A DNA stretch of 17,067 nt, from positions 556-17,622 of the forward strand of contig DCHT01000002.1 in the NCBI GenBank assembly GCA_002314885.1, given 5' to 3'. Shown in pieces: positions 1-6,934 of the stretch; position 1 is the first letter of the stretch; the number at the start of each line of letters is the position of its first letter. This DNA is from Bacteroidales bacterium UBA1745. GTDB taxonomy: Bacteria > Bacteroidota > Bacteroidia > Bacteroidales > UBA932. The notes under the pieces were generated by a model. That model did no database searches, was not told where the DNA came from, and was given only the letters and a program-made list of their open reading frames with translations. The position numbers and the translations under genes are program-made.

Positions 1-692
1 TGATGGTAGAAACGACGGTCCTTGCAGAAGGACTTCACGGTCATATTCTCGGAAGCGATCTCCGCAACGACGCGCGGAGTCATCGACTCAGTGACCTTGA
101 TATCGTCGATATTGATGAGATTCTGGATGATTTCGTTCTCGTCCTCGTCAAGCTCTCCGCTCTCCTCTGCCACGTCGGCCATAGCACCCACTTCCTCGCG
201 GGAAATGGCGGCCTCCTCGGACTTAGGAGCAATCACCTTCTGGAGGTACTCGACAGTTACGACGATAGGATAAAGCACGAAAATCAGCACATTGATGCAC
301 TTGGTCGAGAAGCCCAGAAGGCCCCTGCAATGCGTTGTACCGATGGTTTTTGGGATAATCTCGGAGAAAATGAGGATCAGCACGGTGAAAAGCGCACTGA
401 CGATGCCCACGAAGGTGGAAGAGCCCCAGCCGTACTCAGCGGCAACCTTGGCGGCCTGAGCACCGACTCCGGCAGCACCGGCGGTGTTGGCGATGGTATT
501 CAGCGAAAGGATGGCGGCGATTGGCCTGGACGGGTTCTGCTTGAACTTCTTCATCCTCACGGCCGGCTTGAAACCCTCGTCCTCACGCAGCGTTACGTAG
601 GAAACAGGCACACTCATAAGAGATGCCTCGAGTATCGAGCAGAGGAATGAAACGGCGATTGTCGCCAAGAGGAAAAAGATCAGCAATGACAT
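1..692 (-). CDS. CNNM/DUF21 (CorC/HlyC-type) membrane protein, partial
   Basis: This frame is open on the minus strand from an ATG at 692-690 to the window edge, giving 230 residues with no stop, so the C-terminus is missing. The protein begins MSLLLIFFLLATIAVSFLCS, a first membrane helix followed by ILEASLMSVPVSYV. That is the small-residue/Glu pattern of the DUF21 transmembrane domain. Further hydrophobic segments follow (about residues 60-85, 95-115 and 125-150), including IFSEIIPKTIG, typical of the family. The tail (about residues 165-230) is acidic and then reads like the linker into a CBS pair (NIDDIKVTESMTPRVV). The family includes CorC/CNNM proteins linked to Mg2+/Co2+ efflux or resistance; which ion applies here cannot be read from sequence. 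It is divergent from the lipoprotein gene at 736. Family call is firm, ion specificity unknown. Confidence 0.85.
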   Translation of the reverse strand, partial: MSLLIFFLLATIAVSFLCSILEASLMSVPVSYVTLREDEGFKPAVRMKKFKQNPSRPIAAILSLNTIANTAGAAGVGAQAAKVAAEYGWGSSTFVGIVSALFTVLILIFSEIIPKTIGTTHCRGLLGFSTKCINVLIFVLYPIVVTVEYLQKVIAPKSEEAAISREEVGAMADVAEESGELDEDENEIIQNLINIDDIKVTESMTPRVVAEIASENMTVKSFCKDRRFYH

Positions 693-699
693 AACCGCG

Positions 700-707
700 C
701 AAAGATA
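700..707 (-). promoter_or_regulatory. -7 promoter box for the CNNM gene
   Basis: On the minus strand this reads TATCTTTG, a full match to the Bacteroidetes -7 consensus TAnnTTTG. Only 7 nt separate it from the ATG at 692, so the transcript would be leaderless or nearly so. No clear -33 TTTG is visible. Confidence 0.55.
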
Positions 708-720
708 AAGATAAAATCCG

Positions 721-728
721 TATATTTG
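721..728 (+). promoter_or_regulatory. -7 promoter box for the transglutaminase-like lipoprotein gene
   Basis: TATATTTG matches TAnnTTTG exactly and ends 7 nt before the ATG at 736, the same spacing as the divergent box at 700-707. No good -33 element is visible. Its -33 region would lie over the opposing -7 box. Confidence 0.55.
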
Positions 729-735
729 GACGATT

Positions 736-2001
736 ATGCGTAAATCTATATACATAGCATTCGCCGCAACGGCACTGCTCGCAGCCTGCACCCAGCCACA
801 GAGGTACAGTTGGGAGAAGGACCTTCAGCACAGAATAGAACTAGACTTCTGCAAGACACAGGCAGAGGTAAAGGAGTATATACAGAAGTATATCCCAGAC
901 GTCACAGACGCCCAGATCGAGGAATGGACGGCATCCGGAGAACTTGAATCAATGGTAATCGACGGCCAGCTCCGGTACTTTGAAAATGCTGCAGCCAACC
1001 TCTTCAGGATCAACGCGAAGTGCAAGGCGATCAAGGCAGAAGCACAGGGCACGATTGTAACAGAACAATGCATAAGACCGGCTAACAGGGTCCATAATCT
1101 ATATCTGGAAGCGGACACGATGACAGTGGAATACACTCTCACGGTGGACGCAGACGCAGTTCCTGCGGGCGAAACCATACGTTGCTGGCTCCCGTTCCCT
1201 CTGCTCGGCGACGCGGAACTATTGGAAAGCAATCGTGAGGCCCAGCCAAGCCAGGACAGCGGAATACCCCAGCACAGCCAGGGCAGCCGTCACTGCACGA
1301 TGTATATGGAAGCACAGGCCGTCGCCGGTGAACCGACAGTCTTCTACGAGAAATTCAGATTCGTGGGCAAGGGCATTGAACCGGGATTCAGTCCGGAATC
1401 ACTCCAGCCGCTCAGCGAAGAAGAAAGGGCTTACTACACTGGAGAGCAGGCTCCGCATATCGTATTCAACGAAAGGATGCGCGAGCTCAGCGACTCCCTC
1501 TGCGCAAACTGCACCAGTCTGGAAGAAAAGCGTGCAGCCATCTTCAATTGGATTGGAGAAAACATCCCTTGGGCCAGCGCACGCGAATATTCCACCATCC
1601 CGAACATTCCGGAATACGTACTCGACGTACGCCACGGCGACTGCGGACAGCAGACCCTGCTCTTTATGACCCTCGCACGTATCCAGGGCATTCCTTGCCG
1701 CTGGCAGAGTGGATTCTCGATGAAGCCGGGCAGCGAAGGTCTCCACGACTGGAGCGAAATATGGGTGGAAGGACGCGGATGGCAGCCTATGGATATGTCC
1801 AGACGCATCTACGAGGGCATCGATTCCTACCGTATGATAGTCAACAGCGGCTGGGGCGACGCACTCTCCCCTGCCAAGAAATACCCTCGCAGCGAGACCT
1901 GCGACTTCCAGAGGGGCGAGGTCGAATGGCGCGGAGGCAACCTCTACTTCGACCAGTGGCACAAGAATATGAAAGTAAGCCATAGCACTATAAAAGAATA
2001 A
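736..2001 (+). CDS. Transglutaminase-like lipoprotein
   Basis: The 421-residue protein starts with a type II signal peptide (MRKSIYIAFAATALLAAC; lipobox LAAC, lipidated Cys18), so it should be an exported lipoprotein. The transglutaminase-like (papain-fold) domain spans about 265-360. A plausible catalytic triad is visible: Cys303 in HGDCGQQ, His337 in LHDWSEIW and Asp353 in QPMDMS, with the family's usual order and spacing. The N-terminal 240 residues are probably a beta-rich region with a Ser/Gln-rich stretch near 170-185. Such proteins are proteases, amidases or peptide N-glycanase-like enzymes; the substrate here is unknown. The start is fixed by the signal peptide. The gene heads a likely operon, with the pectate lyase 26 bp downstream. 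Confidence 0.85.
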   Translation: MRKSIYIAFAATALLAACTQPQRYSWEKDLQHRIELDFCKTQAEVKEYIQKYIPDVTDAQIEEWTASGELESMVIDGQLRYFENAAANLFRINAKCKAIKAEAQGTIVTEQCIRPANRVHNLYLEADTMTVEYTLTVDADAVPAGETIRCWLPFPLLGDAELLESNREAQPSQDSGIPQHSQGSRHCTMYMEAQAVAGEPTVFYEKFRFVGKGIEPGFSPESLQPLSEEERAYYTGEQAPHIVFNERMRELSDSLCANCTSLEEKRAAIFNWIGENIPWASAREYSTIPNIPEYVLDVRHGDCGQQTLLFMTLARIQGIPCRWQSGFSMKPGSEGLHDWSEIWVEGRGWQPMDMSRRIYEGIDSYRMIVNSGWGDALSPAKKYPRSETCDFQRGEVEWRGGNLYFDQWHKNMKVSHSTIKE

Positions 2002-2027
2002 GAAACAGCACTATACAATAACTCGAT

Positions 2028-3890
2028 ATGAAAGTCAGATATTATATAATGGCTTGCCTTGCGGCAGCCGCCCTATACGCCTGTGGACCGGATATAGTCC
2101 CAGATCCAGTTGATCCTGACGATCCGGACATAGTAACTCCCGTCGATCCTAAGGACACAACTGGGACCACCGATCCTACAAATCCTACGGACCCTACGGA
2201 TCCTACCGACCCAACGGACCCAACGGACCCAACAGATCCTACCGATCCAACGGACCCTACCGACCCAACAGATCCGACCGATCCGAACCCTCCTACCGAT
2301 GGTCCGGGAGAGCCGGCTGACAACAACGAACTGAGCTGCCCTAACCCTCCGAAAGAGGGAGATGTGGCCCTGGACGCCCTTGCAGGCTATGGTGAGAAGA
2401 CTACTGGCGGTACGGGAGCGACCAAGGAGAACATCCACCACTTCGACAATGGTCAGGCCCTGCAGACCTGGCTGCTGGCCCGCAAGAAGGTGAAATCCGA
2501 AGTTCCTGCAATCGTCTGGCTCAGCGGCACCTTCGACAGCGATGACGGCCGCGACTTCAGCAGCGCACACCCTTGGTTCGACATCAAGGACACCAAGAAC
2601 ATAAGCTTCATCGGCGTGGACGGCTTCGTGATGGACCGCATCGGCTTCTTCTGCAGCAATGCCCAGAACATAGTCATACGCAACGTCTATTTCAAGCAGC
2701 CTAAGGCCGACAACGGCGCTGACGCAGTCTCTATGCAGGAATGCGTCAATATGTGGGTGGACCACTGCACCTTCGAGTCAATGAACCAGGAGCACGACTA
2801 CGAAGACGGCTCCTGCGACGTCACACACGCCTCACACGAGGTGACCGTGTCCTGGTGCCGCTTCATCAAGACCCAGAAAACCTGCCTTGTAGGCCATTCC
2901 AGCAGCGCTACGGCCGATGTTGCAATCACCGCGACCTTCCACCACAACTGGTTCGACAACTCCAGCTCGCGCCATCCTCGCGTACGCTTCGGCACCGTTC
3001 ACGTCTATAACAACCTCTACGACGGCAGCACCACCTACGGCGCAGGCAGCGCAATGGGCGCAAAGGTCCTCGTCGAATACAATGTATTCAACAAGGTGGC
3101 CCTTCCGACCGACATCGCGACCTTCCCGGCAAAGAAGAGCGGAAGCGACTGGGTCAGCAACCTCACCGACAAGACTGCAGGCTATATGTATGTCTGCAAG
3201 AACTCCTATCTCGACCGTCCGGCCAATGCAAACGTGGCAGTTTCCCCATACCCGTTCACGAATGTGGCCTATACGACATACGGTGGCACGGCAAATGCTA
3301 CCGCATTGACTTACAATGACTTCAAGCCATCATACGACTACACTGTCACCCCTCTTGACAAACTGATCGAAGTCGTACGCGGCGGAGCCGGTGCATATAA
3401 GCTCGGCTACAAGGAAGCCCCTGTCGCAGTCGACAACGGCGGCGTAACCGTGGATAGCGGCGACGGAGGAAATACCGGCGATGGCGGGAATACCGGAGAC
3501 GGCGGAAATACTGGGGGCGGAGGTAACACCGACCCTGTCGGCGGCGAGGGCAGCTATGTCCACAACTTCACCACCGACGGCTTCTCCTCCGACAAATTCT
3601 TCACCATTTCCGGCAACACCAAGACCGGTCTGAGCGTGACCATTGGCAGCAACACCTACACCCAGGGCCTCAAGATGGAGAGCTCGGCCGGTGAAATCAG
3701 CTTCAACGCAGCCAAGGACGGCACCCTCACCGTCTATGTCAGCAGCGCGACCGGAGCTGTCCTCATCGACAGCGAAAAGGCCTCGGCCTCAGGCAACATC
3801 ATCACCAAGGAACTGGCTGCCGGTGAACACAAGATAACGAAATCAGACCCTATACAGATACTCCTCGTGCAGTACGTGGAGAAGCAATAA
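2028..3890 (+). CDS. Pectate lyase (PL1-type) lipoprotein with Asp-Pro-Thr stalk
   Basis: The 620-residue protein carries a lipoprotein signal (MKVRYYIMACLAAAALYAC, Cys19). An acidic stretch after the Cys (GPDIVPDPVDPDDPD) resembles the surface-export signal of Bacteroidetes lipoproteins. Residues 49-87 form a DPT-repeat stalk. The right-handed beta-helix catalytic region (about 110-450) shows PL1 hallmarks: MWVDHCTF (Asp245-His246), an Asp in GSCDVTHASHEVTVSW (Asp264, probable Ca2+ site), HHNWFDNSSSRHPRVRFG with the RxPRxR motif (Arg315-Arg320, catalytic Arg region), and VHVYNNLYD. A Gly/Asn/Thr-rich linker (478-501) leads to a beta-sandwich-like C-terminal domain (about 505-620) that I cannot name. 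It should cleave pectate or a related polyuronate by beta-elimination at the cell surface. No SusC/SusD genes are nearby. Twelve bp separate it from the DUF554 gene. Confidence 0.9.
   Translation: MKVRYYIMACLAAAALYACGPDIVPDPVDPDDPDIVTPVDPKDTTGTTDPTNPTDPTDPTDPTDPTDPTDPTDPTDPTDPTDPTDPNPPTDGPGEPADNNELSCPNPPKEGDVALDALAGYGEKTTGGTGATKENIHHFDNGQALQTWLLARKKVKSEVPAIVWLSGTFDSDDGRDFSSAHPWFDIKDTKNISFIGVDGFVMDRIGFFCSNAQNIVIRNVYFKQPKADNGADAVSMQECVNMWVDHCTFESMNQEHDYEDGSCDVTHASHEVTVSWCRFIKTQKTCLVGHSSSATADVAITATFHHNWFDNSSSRHPRVRFGTVHVYNNLYDGSTTYGAGSAMGAKVLVEYNVFNKVALPTDIATFPAKKSGSDWVSNLTDKTAGYMYVCKNSYLDRPANANVAVSPYPFTNVAYTTYGGTANATALTYNDFKPSYDYTVTPLDKLIEVVRGGAGAYKLGYKEAPVAVDNGGVTVDSGDGGNTGDGGNTGDGGNTGGGGNTDPVGGEGSYVHNFTTDGFSSDKFFTISGNTKTGLSVTIGSNTYTQGLKMESSAGEISFNAAKDGTLTVYVSSATGAVLIDSEKASASGNIITKELAAGEHKITKSDPIQILLVQYVEKQ
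2172..2279 (+). repeat. Twelve 9-bp coding tandem repeats (DPT stalk)
   Basis: There are twelve consecutive 9-bp units of the form GAY-CCN-ACN (one begins AAT), encoding eleven DPT and one NPT. A partial unit, DPN, follows. Third positions vary among units (cct/cca/ccg, acg/acc/aca), so the array is degenerate at codon level but near-perfect at protein level. It forms an extended Pro-rich spacer between the lipid anchor and the catalytic domain. Confidence 0.95.
3459..3530 (+). repeat. Four 18-bp coding repeats (GDGGNT linker)
   Basis: Four 18-bp units encode GDGGNT, GDGGNT, GDGGNT and GGGGNT. They form a flexible linker between the pectate lyase domain and the C-terminal domain. Synonymous positions differ between units. 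Confidence 0.9.
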
Positions 3891-3902
3891 AACGAACTTG
3901 AA

Positions 3903-4634
3903 ATGCTAGGAACAATCGTAAACACCTGCACCATCCTCATCGGAGGTACCTTCGGAGCCATAGTACGCAAGGGCATAGGCGAAAAATACAAGAACGCAAT
4001 GTTCAACGCCCTGGGCCTTGCCTGCATCGTGCTCGGAGTGAACGCCGCCCTCCCCAATATGGCAAAGAGCGAATATCCTGTGATGTTCATACTCAGCCTC
4101 GCAATAGGCGGCGTGATAGGCACCAAACTGGACCTGTCAGGACGCATAGACAGGCTCAACGCCAAGCTCAACACCAAATCAGGCAAGGAAAACAATGCCC
4201 TCCAGGGCCTTGTTACGGGCGTACTTCTATATTGTATAGGTACCTTCAGCATCGTAGGCCCTGTACTGTCCGCCCTCTCCCCTTCCCACGGCTGGGCCAT
4301 CAGCGAATCCGCGAACACCTTCCTCTATACCAATGCGACCCTGGACCTCGTGACATCCGCAGTCCTCGCCGCCACTTACGGTTGGATTATGCTCGCCGCC
4401 GCACCTATACTCTTCTGCTGGCAGGGCTTCTTCTACCTCATAGCAGTGTGCTTTGCCGCCGCTATGCCTGAAGCAATGCGAGTGGAACTCTCCATCGTCG
4501 GAGGCGTACTCATCGTCTCATCCGGCCTCGGAATACTCGGTATCAAGGACTGCAAGACAGTCAACCTGCTGCCAAGTCTCCTGGTACCAGTCCTGTTCTA
4601 CCTGATCAAGGCCGCTGTAACGGCGATTTTCTAA
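3903..4634 (+). CDS. DUF554 family (YdfK/YqgA-like) membrane protein
   Basis: The 243-residue polytopic protein opens with MLGTIVNTCTILIGGTFGAI, then KGIGEKYKNAMFNALGLACIVLGV. This is the characteristic DUF554 start (short first helix, Lys/Gly loop, second helix with GLG). About six or seven hydrophobic segments follow, with GVLLYCIGTFSIVGPVLSAL, GGVLIVSSGLGILGIKD and a C-terminal LLPSLLVPVLFYLIKA. The family is widespread in bacteria and has no agreed function; transport has been suggested. It lies 12 bp after the pectate lyase stop, so co-transcription is likely. Length is normal for the family. Confidence 0.85.
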   Translation: MLGTIVNTCTILIGGTFGAIVRKGIGEKYKNAMFNALGLACIVLGVNAALPNMAKSEYPVMFILSLAIGGVIGTKLDLSGRIDRLNAKLNTKSGKENNALQGLVTGVLLYCIGTFSIVGPVLSALSPSHGWAISESANTFLYTNATLDLVTSAVLAATYGWIMLAAAPILFCWQGFFYLIAVCFAAAMPEAMRVELSIVGGVLIVSSGLGILGIKDCKTVNLLPSLLVPVLFYLIKAAVTAIF

Positions 4635-4682
4635 GTGGCAAGGTAATTGTGATACCGCTACCGGAACCTATTATACCGAATT

Positions 4683-5858
4683 ATGAAGAAAATAGTAACT
4701 TTCATATGTTTCCTGATGGCAGCCGTCTCCTCGATGGCCGCTGTCAAGACTGAAATCAGGGGCCGCGTGCTGCTGCGCGAGGAACCTGTCAAGTACGGAG
4801 ACTACGTGATGGTCTACGCCAAGAGCTTCAACAGCGGAACCCTCTCAGACGAGTTCGGACAGTTTTCCCTCAGCCTCGTCACGGCCGCCCCTAAGGAAGT
4901 CAAGATCGAATTCTCACGCATAGGATACGCCACTCTCACAGAGACCGTGAACCTCGTCGGAGGCACAGTCGACCTGGGTGACATCTACCTCGACGTACAG
5001 CATCTGATGTTGGCCGCAGCCTACGTCACTCCGGACGGAAAATCACCTGGAGAAGCTGTAATGGCTAAGCTCTGGGAACAAGGTAAACTGTTGAAAAACA
5101 ACAGGTTCGACTATCGCGCGAACATATCCTACGATATGGCCACCCACGAAATTCCGCTCGTGGCAAGCGTGCTGCCTAAGGGTACCGTGGGCTTCGCAAA
5201 GTTCATCGGCGCCACCCAGGGCTACGGTCCCCTCTTCCGCTATTGCCTCAAGAACGACGACTTCTCCGCGAAGGCCAGTCTCGGCCGACAGGTCAAGGGC
5301 AACCAGACCACCAATTACAACAAGAAACTCATCAGCAGCGACAAGCCGCTGCCTGACAACGTAAAGCAGAACGTACTGGGCATATTCGACTTCATCGACC
5401 TGTTCGATCTCGTCTATGGCGACGCCAACTCCTGGGGCGAGAAATGGGCCAAGAAGCACAAATTCCGCCTCGTGGGTACCTACGAATACGGCGACAAGCT
5501 CGTGGACGTGCTCAAATACACTGACCGCCACAGCCGCGGCACCATCAACCTTCACATCGTGGAGGAAGAATGGGCAATACTCAAGATTCAGGTCTATACC
5601 AAGGAAGGCGAAGTCCTGCGCTGCGAATCCAGGGACGTCGGCAACGGTATGTATATGCCTATCAGTTTCGTTCTGAAGCCTTCAGTCACGATGATACGCG
5701 CCGAGCAGATCCCGGAACTCATCGAGGAGGTCAAGAAGAGCAAGGACTTCAATGCGAAGACCAAGGAAAAGATGATAAAGGTGCTCGAGGAACGTCAGGG
5801 CACGGATTTCAACCCTTATATCTCAGTCGGCTGCAACGTCCGCTACACCCTGCTCTAG
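4683..5858 (+). CDS. Exported protein with carboxypeptidase-regulatory-like domain
   Basis: The 391-residue protein has a signal peptide (MKKIVTFICFLMAAVSSMAA) and then a CarboxypepD_reg-like/CNA-B-type beta-sandwich at about 24-108 (IRGRVLLREEPVKYGDYVMV ... SDEFGQFSLSL). Bacteroidetes surface proteins commonly carry such a domain at the N-terminus. The following region (SPGEAVMAKLWEQGKLLKNN, FDYRANISYDM) resembles the segment after this domain in DUF5686-type proteins. The expected long beta-barrel C-terminus is absent, however, and the protein ends after about 390 residues. I do not recognise a catalytic motif. It starts 48 bp after the DUF554 gene and is probably the last gene of this run; a hairpin follows. 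Confidence 0.7.
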   Translation: MKKIVTFICFLMAAVSSMAAVKTEIRGRVLLREEPVKYGDYVMVYAKSFNSGTLSDEFGQFSLSLVTAAPKEVKIEFSRIGYATLTETVNLVGGTVDLGDIYLDVQHLMLAAAYVTPDGKSPGEAVMAKLWEQGKLLKNNRFDYRANISYDMATHEIPLVASVLPKGTVGFAKFIGATQGYGPLFRYCLKNDDFSAKASLGRQVKGNQTTNYNKKLISSDKPLPDNVKQNVLGIFDFIDLFDLVYGDANSWGEKWAKKHKFRLVGTYEYGDKLVDVLKYTDRHSRGTINLHIVEEEWAILKIQVYTKEGEVLRCESRDVGNGMYMPISFVLKPSVTMIRAEQIPELIEEVKKSKDFNAKTKEKMIKVLEERQGTDFNPYISVGCNVRYTLL

Positions 5859-5877
5859 AGCATATATTATATAGTGT

Positions 5878-5913
5878 GTCGCCTACAGTGTCCTTCGGAA
5901 TGCTGTAGGCGAC
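5878..5913. terminator. Hairpin between convergent genes (possible bidirectional terminator)
   Basis: A perfect 11-bp stem (GTCGCCTACAG at 5878-5888 with CTGTAGGCGAC at 5903-5913) encloses a 14-nt loop holding a small TCC-TTC-GGA mini-stem. It lies between the 5858 stop and the convergent araC gene, and it contains the last codons and stop of araC. No strong T-run follows on either strand, so intrinsic termination is uncertain. Confidence 0.55.
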
Positions 5914-6773
5914 ATTCCTGTACGGCGGGAGAAGAAGCGGGAGAAATGGTTAGGATAGGCAAAGCCCAGAATCCTCGCCACCTCATCGACGCTGTGGCCG
6001 GACCCAAGCAGGGACTTGGCCCTCTCGGTCAGTTTCTCGTGGATGTAGTCCTGAGCTGACAGATGCATTTCCTTCTTCACGAGATTGCCGAAATAATTCG
6101 GGCTGAGATGGAACTGGTTGCTGCACCAGGCCACGGTCGGGACGCCCAGAGTGGACGGGAGCTTGCTCTCAGGGGCAAAATAAGACTCCATAAGCGCATC
6201 CAGGCGGCGGATAAGGTCTGAGCTGCGCAACTGCCTGGTGTCGAACTGACGGTCATAGTAGCGCTTGCAGTAACTGAGCATCTGGCCTATTCCGAGTCGC
6301 AGCATGTGTCCGGTGAGTTCATCGTTCGCTGCACGCAGTTCGGCTTCGATGTTGACATAGCAGTTCAGCATCACTCGCCTCTCCTCCTCCGTGAGTTCCA
6401 AAGCCTCGGTAACCTCGTAGTCAAAGAAATTGAAAAGATAGAAATCCCTTCCAAGACCGGTGTTCTCAATCATTTCGGGACGGAACGCCAGCATCTTGCC
6501 GCGAGGTTTGGCAGCTGGATCGAGATTCATAGACACAATCTCCCCAGGCTTCAGAGTGAACACCGTGCAGGAACGATAGCGCATCGATTTGCCGCATTTG
6601 ATGAGTTCTCCGAAGTCAACGTCCATAAGAACGACGCAGTAGCAGCCGAAATCAAGAGGTTCAAAGAGGCTCAGATCCGCCTCCGAAAGATCGCCGATAC
6701 CGACTAAAGGATGCAAAGTCGGCTGATTGAAAAATGAGTTGAATTGGTCTATATTTTTAACTGTATCGTGCAT
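5883..6773 (-). CDS. AraC/XylS-family transcriptional regulator
   Basis: The 296-residue protein has a C-terminal double helix-turn-helix at about 205-296. The first HTH is around VPTVAWCSNQFHLSPNYFGN (211-230). The second is SVDEVARILGFAYPNHFSRF (261-280), then FFSRRTGMSPTAFR, the classic AraC signature. The N-terminal 170 residues look like a cupin-type sensing domain (CTVFTLKPGEIVSMNL), with ligand unknown. The gene is divergent from the tyrosine phenol-lyase-like gene at 6935, which makes it the natural candidate regulator of that enzyme and of itself. Its own start codon is overlapped by one of three direct repeats that may be its operators. The sensed molecule might be tyrosine or another aromatic, by inference only. 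Confidence 0.9.
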   Translation of the reverse strand: MHDTVKNIDQFNSFFNQPTLHPLVGIGDLSEADLSLFEPLDFGCYCVVLMDVDFGELIKCGKSMRYRSCTVFTLKPGEIVSMNLDPAAKPRGKMLAFRPEMIENTGLGRDFYLFNFFDYEVTEALELTEEERRVMLNCYVNIEAELRAANDELTGHMLRLGIGQMLSYCKRYYDRQFDTRQLRSSDLIRRLDALMESYFAPESKLPSTLGVPTVAWCSNQFHLSPNYFGNLVKKEMHLSAQDYIHEKLTERAKSLLGSGHSVDEVARILGFAYPNHFSRFFSRRTGMSPTAFRRTL

Positions 6774-6835
6774 TTTGGTAGGTGGTAATGGTATTTAGGT
6801 AGGCAAATATAAGACAAATATTTGATTTTGGTAGG
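6772..6835. promoter_or_regulatory. Three phased direct repeats, candidate AraC-protein operators
   Basis: ATTTTGGTAGG occurs at 6772-6782 and 6825-6835, and ATTTAGGTAGG at 6793-6803. Start-to-start distances are 21 and 32 bp, close to two and three helical turns. The first repeat covers the araC start codon, the second abuts the araC -7 box, and the third lies roughly 60 bp upstream of the expected lyase transcription start. Such direct-repeat geometry is usual for AraC-family sites. Confidence 0.6.
6804..6811 (-). promoter_or_regulatory. -7 promoter box for the araC-type gene
   Basis: The minus strand reads TATATTTG, a full TAnnTTTG match, 30 nt before the araC ATG. It lies between the second and third candidate operator repeats. 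Confidence 0.55.
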
Positions 6836-6877
6836 AATATGGGTAAATTATTCATTTATCCGCCACATATCATTTCG

Positions 6878-6885
6878 TAATTTTG
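6878..6885 (+). promoter_or_regulatory. -7 promoter box for the tyrosine phenol-lyase-like gene
   Basis: TAATTTTG is a full TAnnTTTG match, giving a leader of about 45 nt before the ATG at 6935. No convincing -33 TTTG is seen, which fits a promoter that needs an activator. Confidence 0.55.
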
Positions 6886-6934
6886 CAATCCACACAGAAC
6901 ATAATCATACTAACTAAAATAATTAAACACTGAA

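Noticed and set aside
3..650. Plus-strand open frame of 215 codons at the left edge
   Set aside because: It is antisense to the CNNM/DUF21 frame, whose translation has clear membrane helices and family motifs.
1399..1983. 194-codon minus-strand frame
   Set aside because: It overlaps the catalytic domain of the transglutaminase-like gene and shows no domain of its own.
2042..2765. Minus-strand open frames with Gly-Ser-Val repeats
   Set aside because: They are the reverse reading of the DPT-coding 9-bp array. The plus frame has a signal peptide and pectate lyase motifs.
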